NCBI GenBank assembly: GCA_017553635.1
Contig: JAFZKN010000007.1
Span: 248,001 to 312,000, forward strand
Length of the DNA stretch: 64,000 nt
Source of the DNA: Treponema sp.
GTDB lineage: Bacteria; Spirochaetota; Spirochaetia; Treponematales; Treponemataceae
Direction: 5' to 3'
Part shown: positions 37,612 to 45,604 of the stretch, one piece after another
How positions within the stretch are numbered: position 1 is the stretch's first letter
Layout: each line of letters opens with the position of its first letter
Notes under the pieces: generated by a model
Told to the model about the DNA's origin: nothing
Database searches by the model: none
Seen by the model: only the letters and a program-made list of their open reading frames with translations
Translations under genes and position numbers: made by a program

Positions 37612-38265
37612 TTATTTAGAAAAGCGTTTTATTGAATTTTCAGCAATTTTTGAAAATTCCTGCATAAATTTATCATCACTGGGAAGGGCAAAAAGGGCTC
37701 CTACGCCGCTTTCAGGGTTCTGCCTGATAATTTCCTTTCTTGAAGCCAGATATGTATCCAGAACGTTCATAAGGACGTTACAGAAGAGTTTTGATTCCCG
37801 CCTGAGCTCAGCATTTTCAGAATTACTGCTTATAAGCTTGTAAAACAGATAAATCTGATTTTCGATTTTGGCAATCTGGTTGTTGTAAATATCCAGAACC
37901 TCTTTGTTAAAATATTTTTCAGAATTAACGAAAGTATAGATTTGAAAAAGCGGATCTACCTCATGCTTCTTTATATAATTAACTGAACACTGTTTAAAGA
38001 CTTTTTCCGCCTGCGAAGAAGAAGCTCCGGCTTTGGAAAGTTCATCGTCAGAAACAAAATTCACCTTAAGATAAAAATCAGAGCAGTACAGATTTATAGC
38101 CTTGAGCATCTCTTCTTTGCTGGTAAAATGGTTGTAAAGGCTGGCTTTTTTGATTGAAAGATAGTTTGAAATATCGTTTAAAGACGTGTCACCCATTCCC
38201 TTGTCAAATGCACAGAATAAAGCGGCTTCTATAATTTTTTCCTGAGTTATTAAAGGACGTGACAT
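37612..38265 (-). CDS. TetR/AcrR-family transcriptional regulator
   Basis: 217 residues. The N-terminal TetR helix-turn-helix is clear (EKIIEAALFCAFDKG, then SLNDISNYLSIKKASLYNHFTSKEEML). The remaining 150 residues are a helical ligand domain with no recognised ligand pocket. The start ATG is followed upstream by a perfect operator-like inverted repeat, so it probably represses itself and perhaps the divergent rluA gene. Dat lies downstream in the same direction after a 171-nt spacer. Confidence 0.92.
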   Translation of the reverse strand: MSRPLITQEKIIEAALFCAFDKGMGDTSLNDISNYLSIKKASLYNHFTSKEEMLKAINLYCSDFYLKVNFVSDDELSKAGASSSQAEKVFKQCSVNYIKKHEVDPLFQIYTFVNSEKYFNKEVLDIYNNQIAKIENQIYLFYKLISSNSENAELRRESKLFCNVLMNVLDTYLASRKEIIRQNPESGVGALFALPSDDKFMQEFSKIAENSIKRFSK

Positions 38266-38266
38266 A

Positions 38267-38290
38267 AAACTAACTACCTGTTGTTAGTTT
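38267..38290. promoter_or_regulatory. TetR operator
   Basis: AAACTAAC, 8-bp spacer, GTTAGTTT: a perfect 8-bp inverted repeat starting 2 bp from the tetR start codon and overlapping the possible tetR -10. Total length 24 bp, the usual size for TetR-family operators. Confidence 0.8.
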
Positions 38291-38314
38291 ATAATTAGTT
38301 TACCGCTTTGTCAA
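38288..38314 (-). promoter_or_regulatory. Possible tetR promoter
   Basis: Minus-strand TTGACA (38309-38314) and TATAAA (38288-38293) with a short 15-nt spacer. It overlaps both the operator and the divergent rluA promoter. Confidence 0.5.
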
Positions 38315-38327
38315 ATTCTACTATAAT
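38299..38327 (+). promoter_or_regulatory. rluA-family gene promoter, leaderless spacing
   Basis: TTTACC (38299-38304), 17-nt spacer, perfect TATAAT (38322-38327), then 7 nt to the ATG at 38335. An alternative ATG at 38326 lies inside this -10. Confidence 0.65.
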
Positions 38328-38334
38328 GTTCTAC

Positions 38335-39087
38335 ATGAAAAAGACAGCGCCGTATTCAATCATTTACTCAGATAATGACATTATTGTTCTTAATAAGCGC
38401 TCAGGGCTTTCGATAGCAGCAGACCGATATAACCCGGATTCACCGAGACTTGATTTAGAAGCAGAAAAAGAATTTGGAAAACTCTTTGCAGTTCACAGAA
38501 TTGATAAAGATACTTCGGGACTGATAATATATGCCAGAAATGCAGAAGCACACAAAAATCTTTCAATGCAGTTTCAAAACCGGGAAGTAAAAAAAATATA
38601 TCACTGTTTGATTAACGGACGTCCGCTCTGGAAAGATCTTCATGTAGACCTGCCTCTGCTCCAGGACGGAGATGCAAGACACAGAACAGTCGTTAACCGA
38701 AGGACAGGAAAAAAATCTGTGACAGATTTTACTGTTCTTGCAGCCTGCGGACCTTATACATGGATTGAAGCCAGACCGCTTACAGGGCGCACACATCAGA
38801 TCCGTGTTCATCTTGCAGAAAATCATTTTTCGATTGTATGTGATCCTCTTTACAGCGAAAATCAGAAACCAGTCAGATTAAGCGATTTAAAAAAACGTTA
38901 TAACGGAGATCTGTTTGAAGAAAGACCTCTTTTAGACAGACTTGCACTTCACGCATACAGCATCACGATTACGCATCCAGTAACCGGAGAAGTCATGACT
39001 TTTACAGCGCCTTACCAGAAGGACATGGACTCAACAAGAAAGCAGCTTGCCAAAATTTATGGCGCAGATCCGCTGGAGTTAAATTGA
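38335..39087 (+). CDS. RluA-family pseudouridine synthase
   Basis: About 250 residues from the ATG at 38335. The catalytic motif is HRIDKDTSG (family HRLDxxTSG, Asp is the nucleophile). Before it is a DIIVLNKRSGL strand and later the RNA-contact motif LTGRTHQIRVHL. There is no N-terminal S4 domain. It modifies uridines in rRNA or tRNA; the target cannot be assigned. No Shine-Dalgarno; the promoter -10 abuts the start. Its stop overlaps the TTG start of the next gene (TTGA). Confidence 0.92.
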   Translation: MKKTAPYSIIYSDNDIIVLNKRSGLSIAADRYNPDSPRLDLEAEKEFGKLFAVHRIDKDTSGLIIYARNAEAHKNLSMQFQNREVKKIYHCLINGRPLWKDLHVDLPLLQDGDARHRTVVNRRTGKKSVTDFTVLAACGPYTWIEARPLTGRTHQIRVHLAENHFSIVCDPLYSENQKPVRLSDLKKRYNGDLFEERPLLDRLALHAYSITITHPVTGEVMTFTAPYQKDMDSTRKQLAKIYGADPLELN

Positions 39088-40109
39088 AAAATTTTTTTAC
39101 AGTGCTAATATTCATCTTTTTTTCTTTAACTCTTTCTGCGCAGACTCAGGAAAAAAATTATATACTTGAAGTGGAACTTTTATCAGGAGTAAGAAACGGA
39201 GTTCTTTCTGAATATGTTTACGCAAATTCTTCCGTTAACGGAAAACAGTATTATTTAAGCCTTTTAGACTGGGACATTAAAAACACATTTTACACAGGGC
39301 TCGGTGTTAAATGGCAGTATAAAAATTTTTCAATCAGTGGACAGTATAAAGGCTTTTTTAAAAATTCAAATTCGGGAATTCTTGAAGATTCTGACTGGCT
39401 TCAGGATAAATACTATGGTACCGGCAACACTGGAGTAAAAACAAATTTCTCTTTTCATGACTGTACTGTTAACACAGGAAGTATTTTTAATCTGGAGACA
39501 AAATATGAATTTAAAATACAGCCTTTTTTTTCAATCCTCCCGATAATTGGATTCAGTTATGAGAACTTTTCTTTATCTGCATCAAACGGAAAGATTTACT
39601 ATGGAAATGATAAATACAACACACCTTCCGGGGCTGCGGGTTTTTTGGGTAACTATCATGCGTATAATGATACTGGACACAATACAGTCGCTTCTCTTTC
39701 TGGAAAAATGATAGATTTAAAACGAAAGGATTATTATACATGGCTTGGAGTTCAATTTAAATTTAACACACTTGATGAGCGATGGATTTTTTCTTTAAGC
39801 GTTTACGGTTCGCCTTTTACTTACTTAGATTCAATTGATGACCATATCGATCGTAAGGTCGAATTTAACGATATAGGTGCTGCAATTTTTTATGCATGGA
39901 AGGGAGAATCTTTTGTAATTTTCAGGGCAGATAATAATTTCAGTTTTAAATTTTCAGTCGACGCCCTTTATACAGGCGAAATTCAGGGATTGGACTTCAG
40001 CAGAAATTACAGTTCCAATCCAAATGCAGAATTTAAAAAAACTGGAACCACAACCGGTTCCAGTTCACGTTATTTTGATATTCAACTGTCAGTTATCTGC
40101 ACCTTCTGA
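39084..40109 (+). CDS. Omptin-like outer-membrane protease
   Basis: 341 residues with a Sec signal (SLTLSA-Q) and a beta-barrel pattern ending in Phe. Compared from memory with E. coli OmpT, several blocks line up. LLDWDIKN matches LDWKFNN. EDSDWLQD matches DQDWMDS, giving D102/D104 for the OmpT pair D83/D85. SIDDHID matches DNDEHYD, giving D252/H254 for D210/H212. All four catalytic residues are therefore present. Omptins cleave surface or released peptides, usually at basic residues, and in enterobacteria need LPS for activity; most treponemes lack classical LPS. The start is TTG with GGAG 5 nt upstream, coupled to the rluA stop. The 3' end overlaps the convergent lipoprotein gene by 21 nt. 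Confidence 0.8.
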   Translation: MKNFFTVLIFIFFSLTLSAQTQEKNYILEVELLSGVRNGVLSEYVYANSSVNGKQYYLSLLDWDIKNTFYTGLGVKWQYKNFSISGQYKGFFKNSNSGILEDSDWLQDKYYGTGNTGVKTNFSFHDCTVNTGSIFNLETKYEFKIQPFFSILPIIGFSYENFSLSASNGKIYYGNDKYNTPSGAAGFLGNYHAYNDTGHNTVASLSGKMIDLKRKDYYTWLGVQFKFNTLDERWIFSLSVYGSPFTYLDSIDDHIDRKVEFNDIGAAIFYAWKGESFVIFRADNNFSFKFSVDALYTGEIQGLDFSRNYSSNPNAEFKKTGTTTGSSSRYFDIQLSVICTF

Positions 40110-41159
40110 TTCTTCTTTAATCTTTTTTTCGTATTCTTCTTTGCGCTGAACAAATTCCTTTAACTGTTCAAGTTTCGAAGCTGCCTGCTTTCCGATTGCG
40201 GATTCAGAATCAATTGCAATAATCTTATCAAGAAGTGCTGTCATCTGTTTTATTTCTTTTTCTGTAGGTGTATTTTTTCCTATAAGATATAATTCTGCAA
40301 AATATGCAGTCTGCTGTTCCTGTTTTGTGAGGAACTTATTCTTTGCAACTTTTTCATAGATGCTGATTGTCTTCTGCGGCTTTCTTGCAATTGTTGCATC
40401 AATTGTATCTGAAGTAGCAATAGCAAGAAGATATTTCCCAACCAGTTTTGTTTCATTTGCCTGATCAAGTTTAGGAACTTCTTTTAAAAGCGGTGTAAGG
40501 CTGTAACGATAAGCATTATTTGTATTGTTGTAAAGAGCATCAATTGCAATTACTCTATCAAGTCCTTCTGCATTATTAACATCTTCAACAAACTTTTCAT
40601 AACCAAGAATAAGCGGATCATAATATGCCATCATTTCACCAAACATTTCCATTTCTGCCGACTGAAAATAAGGAACATCAAAAACCGGATATCCTTCTTT
40701 TGTCATTACAAGCATCATTGGCCTGTGCTGAATGTCATAAACAGCAACAATCTTCATTCTTTTATCAAGAATTTTCTTTGCAGCACCCTTACCGCTTCTG
40801 CGTTCTTTAAGAAATTCCTTTGACTTTTTCTTATCATCCCTGATATCTTTCGGGATATTAGATTCAGGAAATGCATTTATAAAAAGACTTGGAGAAACAT
40901 CTATCTCACAGAATTCATACTTATCACCATATTTGCTGATAAATTCTTCTGTGTGAAAAAGATCCTGCTTTAATACAAGTCCCATCTTATCAATTTCATC
41001 AGATGAAACAACCATCATAATTCTTTTATTATTTGCTTTTGCAGATTTTAAGCATTCATCATAATCTGTCCACCATCCGTGTTCATTTTTTACTTCAATT
41101 GAGTTTGAACACGAAACAAATGTCATAATTACTGTTAATGCCAAAAGAAACTTTTTCAT
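40089..41159 (-). CDS. Lipoprotein with thioredoxin-like N-terminal domain lacking the CXXC pair
   Basis: About 356 residues from the ATG at 41159 (GGAG upstream); signal with lipid Cys17 in FVSC. After the anchor, HGWWTDYDECLKSAKANNKRIMMVV is the opening of a thioredoxin-like fold of the DUF255/thiol-disulfide class, and KIVAVYDIQHRPMMLV the central strand. Only a single cysteine occurs where an active CXXC would be, so it is probably not an oxidoreductase. The last 150 residues are helical repeats, perhaps TPR-like. It follows purL by 23 nt on the same strand, a probable shared transcript without an obvious functional link. Confidence 0.7.
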   Translation of the reverse strand: MKKFLLALTVIMTFVSCSNSIEVKNEHGWWTDYDECLKSAKANNKRIMMVVSSDEIDKMGLVLKQDLFHTEEFISKYGDKYEFCEIDVSPSLFINAFPESNIPKDIRDDKKKSKEFLKERRSGKGAAKKILDKRMKIVAVYDIQHRPMMLVMTKEGYPVFDVPYFQSAEMEMFGEMMAYYDPLILGYEKFVEDVNNAEGLDRVIAIDALYNNTNNAYRYSLTPLLKEVPKLDQANETKLVGKYLLAIATSDTIDATIARKPQKTISIYEKVAKNKFLTKQEQQTAYFAELYLIGKNTPTEKEIKQMTALLDKIIAIDSESAIGKQAASKLEQLKEFVQRKEEYEKKIKEESEGADN

Positions 41160-41182
41160 AATTTTCTCCAAGTTAATTTACT

Positions 41183-44100
41183 TTATTTGAAATAACGCAC
41201 ACCTGCTTCAAAAATATTGAGACATGAGCTTTCGTTAGGATTTGTAAGAGGATCACCTGCAACATTCGAAATCAAATCTGCAGATGAACCGTTCATTCCA
41301 TTTCCGAGTGTGCGTTCATTGTGTCCCATCTTTCCAAGTACATGACCGTCAGGGCTTGTCATACCTTCAATTGCAAACATAGATCCATTTGGATTGTCCG
41401 GTTCTGTAACCGCAGGATTTCCTTTTTCGTCAACGTATTGAGTAAAAATCTGTCCCTTTTCAAAAAGCTCTTTTGCAAGGCGAGGATTGATGATGATGCG
41501 TCCTTCTCCATGAGAAATCGGTACAAGATGAATTCTTGAATCAACGACAGATGCATCCTGTGCCCAAGGGCTCATTGCACTTACCATTCTTGTTCTTGCA
41601 ATGCGGCTTATATGACGTCCAACCTGGTTAAATGTCAAAGTAGGCATGTCAGAAGAAGGTTCTCTTATTTCACCGTAAGGAACAAGTCCTGTTTTAATCA
41701 AAGCCTGGAAACCGTTACAGATTCCAAGAACAAGTCCATTACGCTTTTTAAGAAGACGCATAACCTGTTCTGAAATGCGGCCTTCACGAAGAACGTTTGC
41801 AATAAATTTTCCAGATCCGTCAGGTTCGTCACCGGCAGAGAAACCTCCTGAGAGAGCAAGAATCTGTGCTTTTTTAATCTGTTTTTCAAGCTCAGCAAGT
41901 GAATCACTCAAAGCCTGTGGTGTATTATTTCTGAAAACCAAAATCTTCGTATCAGCACCTGCAAGATTAAACGCACGGGCCATATCGTATTCACAGTTTG
42001 TTCCAGGGAATACAGGAAGAAGAACACGAGGATGATGATGCGCAATATTAAACACTGGATTACGCTGAATATCTGTTAATGACTTGTGAACTTCTGTTGC
42101 AAATCCAGGAAGTGTATCCTGAGGTTTTGCATTTGATACAGGAGGGAACACTTCTTTTAAAGTTTTTTCCCATGCATTAACAGCATCATCAATTTTAATT
42201 ACTGCAGTCGAAGCTTTTGTTTTTCCTGTAACTGTAATTGTCTGAGCTTTTACAGTTGTTCCGATTTTTGCAACAGTTCCTGAAGCAAAGCGTGAATCAT
42301 TTTCAAGAGCAGCATCTGTTTCTACAATAATTGAACCATACAATGGAGTAAACAAATCGTATGCTGTTCCATTTTTTTCCGCATCTTTTACTTTTGATTT
42401 AGCTGAAGCTTTTGAAGCTGTCTTTTTAATTCTGAGTGCTGTAACAGAAGCCGGAATAAAATTAATTTCACAGCCGATTTTATTTCCCATAGCCATTTTT
42501 GTTACTGCTTCTGCAATTCCGCCTGCACATACAGGATACATACTTTCGATTTTTCCTGCTCTGTTAAGCTCTACTAAAGCCTTTGAGTTTTTAGTGAATG
42601 TTTCAAAATCAGGAGCAAGCTCTTCTGAATATGGAGTCTGTATTAAATAAATATTTGAACCGGCTTTTTTAAATGAACCGCTTCTTACATTTTCTACTTC
42701 GTCATGACCGACAGCAAATGAAACGAGAGTATGAGGAACATTTATTTTTTCAAAAGTTCCAGACATACTGTCTTTACCGCCAATCGAAGCTGTTCCCATT
42801 GCAACCTGTGCATCAATTGAACCAAGTAAAGCCGCAGCAGGATATCCCCATTTTTTAGGATCTGTTGCACGGCCAAAGAATTCCTGGAACGAAAGACGCG
42901 CGGTCGAAGGGTCTGTTCCTAAACATGTAAGCTTAGCTAAAGAAGAAAGAACAGACACCTGGGCGCCGTGCCACGGCGACCACTGGCTTACGCGTGGATC
43001 AAAGCCATAAGTCATTGTACTTACAGTTGATGTTTCGCGTGGAGACATAACAGGAATTTTTGCTGCCATTCCGGCTTCCGGAGTATTCTGATATTTTCCA
43101 CCGTAAGGGAAAAGAACCGATGAAGCACCAATCGAACCGTCAAAGCGTTCGCCAAGACCGCGCTGAGAACAGCATGCAAGGTCAGAAATGTTTTCAAGCC
43201 ATGCGTTCTGAACTGCTTTTGCAGTCGAAGTCTTTGTAATTTTTTTAGCAATTTTATCAAGCGGCTTTACAAGTGGAGAGCTTGAAGGCACTGCCGGGCT
43301 TTCGATAACTGCTTTTGCTTCGTGATGAGCACCTGCAGCGTCGAGGAAGTCACGGTTAATGTCAACGATTGTATTTCCACGCCACTTCATTACAAGACGG
43401 TTTGTATCTGTAACAGTTGCAACAACAACTGCGTTTAAGTTTTCTTCTGCAGCAGCCTTGATAAATTTATTTACATCCTTAGGACGAACAACAACTGCCA
43501 TGCGTTCCTGGCTTTCAGAAATTGCAAGTTCTGTTCCGTTTAAACCTTCATATTTTTTTGGAACTGCATCAAGGTTGATATCAAGCCCCGGAGCAAGTTC
43601 TCCGACAGCAACTGATACACCACCAGCACCAAAGTCATTGCAGCGGCGGATCATAAGACTTACTTCTTTATTGCGGAAAAGACGCTGGATTTTTCTTTCT
43701 TCAACAGCGTTTCCTTTCTGAACTTCTGCAGCAGCAGTTGTTACAGATTTTTCTGTGTGAACTTTTGAAGAACCTGTAGCTCCACCAATTCCATCACGGC
43801 CTGTTCCACCACCGAGAAGAATTACAATGTCACCAGGTTCCGGGCGTTCGCGCATTACAGTATCAAGAGGAGCAGCTGCAATTACAGCACCAAGCTCCAT
43901 TCTCTTTGCTGCATAACCCGGATGATAAATTTCTGCAACCTGTCCTGTTGTAAGACCAATCTGATTTCCGTAAGAAGAAAATCCCTGAGCAGATTCACGC
44001 ACGAGTTTTAACTGTGGAAGTTTTCCCTTTATAGTTTTTGAAAGTGGAACTGTAGGATCTGCAGCTCCGGTAATTCTCATTGATTGATAAACCCATGAAC

Positions 44101-45217
44101 GTCCAGAAAGCGGATCGCGGATTGCACCACCGATACATGTTGCAGCTCCACCAAACGGTTCAATTTCTGTTGGATGGTTATGAGTTTCGTTTTTAAACAT
44201 TAAAAGCCAGCGTTCTGTTGCATTCTTATCGTTTGAACGGATTGCACGGCCTTTTTTATCTGTTGTGTAATGAACATCAATATAAACGGAGCAAGCATTG
44301 TTTTCTTCTGACACTTCCATGTCTTCGAGCTTTCCATGCTTCTTTAAATATTTCATTCCGATTACAGCCATGTCCATCAATGTAACAGGTTTATCTTTTC
44401 TTCCTGCATACAAATCTGTGCGCATAAAGTTGTAATTATCAAGAGATTTCTTGAATAATTTTTCGTATGGACCTTTTTCGATTTTAATATCTTTAAGTTC
44501 TGTTAAGAAAGTTGTGTGACGGCAATGATCAGACCAGTAAGTATCTAGTACACGAATTTCTGTTTCTGTAGGATCACGTCCTTCGTCTTTAAAATAATCC
44601 TGAAGAAATTTAATGTCTGCGTAATCCATTGCAAGACCCATTTTTACAAGATATTCTTCAAGTTCTGTTTTCTTGAATTTTATAAAGCCATCAACTGTAG
44701 GAATATCACCCGGAACATCTGTCTTTAATTCGAGAGTTTCTGGAATTTCTTTAGAAGCAAGACGTGAATCAACCGGGTTAATAAGATAATCCTGAATTTT
44801 CTTAACGTCTTTAGCAGCAACCTTACCGGAAAGAATTACCATTTTTGCACAGCGTACGCGTGGCGGTAAAGTTCCAACTGTAACAGACTTAGAAAGGCTT
44901 TCACGCAAAAGCTTTAAACACTGTTCAGCAGAATCAGAACGCTGATCATACTGTCCTGGAAGATATTCCCAGATGATTGCAGTTTCTGATGGCTTTACAT
45001 TAAGTTCAGAATAAATAACACTGTCACTCTGCGGCTCAGAAAAAATGCGCTGAACGGCTGCTTTAAACACCGGTTCTGAAACATTTTCTACATCGTAGCG
45101 ATTAAGATAACGCACCCCGGTAACACCCGAAATGCCCAAAAAACCTTTGATTTCTGAAAAAATACGGGCAGCCTCGTTCTGAAAACCAGACTGTCTTTCT
45201 ACATATATACGGAACAT
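41183..45217 (-). CDS. purL: Phosphoribosylformylglycinamidine synthase (single-chain PurL)
   Basis: 1344 residues, the large one-chain FGAM synthase. The N-terminal PurS-like region leads into the linker and first AIRS-like half (DTYWSDHCRHTTF, NETHNHPTEIEPFGGAATCIGG). The second ATP-binding half follows (GGKDSMSGTF). The C-terminal class I glutaminase has FPGTNCEYDMARAF and nucleophile Cys in LGICNGFQ. Compared with the usual 1250-1300 residues there is extra sequence, part of it a Lys/Ala-rich stretch (KKTASKASAKSKVKDAEK) between domains. It catalyses step four of purine synthesis. No ribosome binding site precedes the ATG, which sits 6 nt after a -10 box. Confidence 0.97.
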   Translation of the reverse strand: MFRIYVERQSGFQNEAARIFSEIKGFLGISGVTGVRYLNRYDVENVSEPVFKAAVQRIFSEPQSDSVIYSELNVKPSETAIIWEYLPGQYDQRSDSAEQCLKLLRESLSKSVTVGTLPPRVRCAKMVILSGKVAAKDVKKIQDYLINPVDSRLASKEIPETLELKTDVPGDIPTVDGFIKFKKTELEEYLVKMGLAMDYADIKFLQDYFKDEGRDPTETEIRVLDTYWSDHCRHTTFLTELKDIKIEKGPYEKLFKKSLDNYNFMRTDLYAGRKDKPVTLMDMAVIGMKYLKKHGKLEDMEVSEENNACSVYIDVHYTTDKKGRAIRSNDKNATERWLLMFKNETHNHPTEIEPFGGAATCIGGAIRDPLSGRSWVYQSMRITGAADPTVPLSKTIKGKLPQLKLVRESAQGFSSYGNQIGLTTGQVAEIYHPGYAAKRMELGAVIAAAPLDTVMRERPEPGDIVILLGGGTGRDGIGGATGSSKVHTEKSVTTAAAEVQKGNAVEERKIQRLFRNKEVSLMIRRCNDFGAGGVSVAVGELAPGLDINLDAVPKKYEGLNGTELAISESQERMAVVVRPKDVNKFIKAAAEENLNAVVVATVTDTNRLVMKWRGNTIVDINRDFLDAAGAHHEAKAVIESPAVPSSSPLVKPLDKIAKKITKTSTAKAVQNAWLENISDLACCSQRGLGERFDGSIGASSVLFPYGGKYQNTPEAGMAAKIPVMSPRETSTVSTMTYGFDPRVSQWSPWHGAQVSVLSSLAKLTCLGTDPSTARLSFQEFFGRATDPKKWGYPAAALLGSIDAQVAMGTASIGGKDSMSGTFEKINVPHTLVSFAVGHDEVENVRSGSFKKAGSNIYLIQTPYSEELAPDFETFTKNSKALVELNRAGKIESMYPVCAGGIAEAVTKMAMGNKIGCEINFIPASVTALRIKKTASKASAKSKVKDAEKNGTAYDLFTPLYGSIIVETDAALENDSRFASGTVAKIGTTVKAQTITVTGKTKASTAVIKIDDAVNAWEKTLKEVFPPVSNAKPQDTLPGFATEVHKSLTDIQRNPVFNIAHHHPRVLLPVFPGTNCEYDMARAFNLAGADTKILVFRNNTPQALSDSLAELEKQIKKAQILALSGGFSAGDEPDGSGKFIANVLREGRISEQVMRLLKKRNGLVLGICNGFQALIKTGLVPYGEIREPSSDMPTLTFNQVGRHISRIARTRMVSAMSPWAQDASVVDSRIHLVPISHGEGRIIINPRLAKELFEKGQIFTQYVDEKGNPAVTEPDNPNGSMFAIEGMTSPDGHVLGKMGHNERTLGNGMNGSSADLISNVAGDPLTNPNESSCLNIFEAGVRYFK

Positions 45218-45223
45218 AGGGGT

Positions 45224-45252
45224 AGTATAATGAAAAAAGCCCTTTAATACAA
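45224..45252 (-). promoter_or_regulatory. purL promoter, leaderless spacing
   Basis: TTGTAT (45247-45252), 17-nt spacer, TATACT (45224-45229), then 6 nt to ATG, all on the minus strand. The intervening ACCCCT cannot act as a Shine-Dalgarno. Confidence 0.6.
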
Positions 45253-45351
45253 TTGAGTTTTACGCAGATTAACGGTGGAATTTTGGATTTAAGAGGGATT
45301 TTACAGGGAATAAATGCTGACACTTATAAAAAAACGCTAAAACGCCGTTGC

Positions 45352-45380
45352 TTGACAAAATCACCCTAATCGACTATTTT
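45352..45380 (+). promoter_or_regulatory. mgtE promoter
   Basis: TTGACA (45352-45357), 17-nt spacer, TATTTT (45375-45380). It gives a leader of about 218 nt before mgtE. Confidence 0.75.
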
Positions 45381-45440
45381 TTACTAAACAAATCCTGCGG
45401 TTTTTTCAACCGTTCAATCTTATCTTATAAGGAGGAAGTT

Positions 45441-45515
45441 ATGCCTGACGCCAGTACGAATGGCTCGTATCCGGGGCGAATAATAATGACACTTTCTCCG
45501 CAAGTTCATATCTGA
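45441..45515 (+). CDS. Possible 24-codon leader peptide upstream of mgtE
   Basis: ATG at 45441 has a very strong GGAGG site 5 nt upstream and a stop at 45513-45515. The peptide starts MPDASTNGSYPGR and has three prolines and one acidic residue near the start. Its coding region overlaps all three stems of the structured leader, so ribosome movement would disturb the fold. By analogy only with the MgtL leader peptide of Salmonella, it could couple translation to Mg availability. It could also be chance, or the GGAGG may belong to the RNA fold. Confidence 0.4.
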   Translation: MPDASTNGSYPGRIIMTLSPQVHI

Positions 45516-45552
45516 TTATTTGACCATACGAGTCCGACTTTTTTTTCAGGCG
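45443..45552 (+). ncRNA. Structured leader RNA of mgtE, possible riboswitch or attenuator
   Basis: Three nested stems can be drawn. The outer GCCTGA (45443-45448) pairs with TCAGGC (45546-45551). GGCTCGTAT (45462-45470) pairs with ATACGAGTC (45526-45534), one G-U pair. The inner CGGGG (45472-45476) pairs with CTCCG (45496-45500). Eight T residues (45539-45546) follow the second stem by four bases, so that stem could act as a terminator. An alternative GCC/GGC pairing would disrupt it. I do not recognise the M-box, ykoY or fluoride consensus. The position in front of a magnesium transporter suggests Mg sensing. Confidence 0.5.
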
Positions 45553-45604
45553 GAATTTATCAAGGCCGTCTGTATTTTTCTAAAACCAGAACGAGGACTT
45601 AAAC

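Noticed and set aside
45441..45552. M-box, ykoY-type or fluoride riboswitch
   Set aside because: The position before mgtE invites it, and a TAATGACAC string recalls the fluoride class, but the other conserved blocks are absent; kept as an unclassified structured leader.
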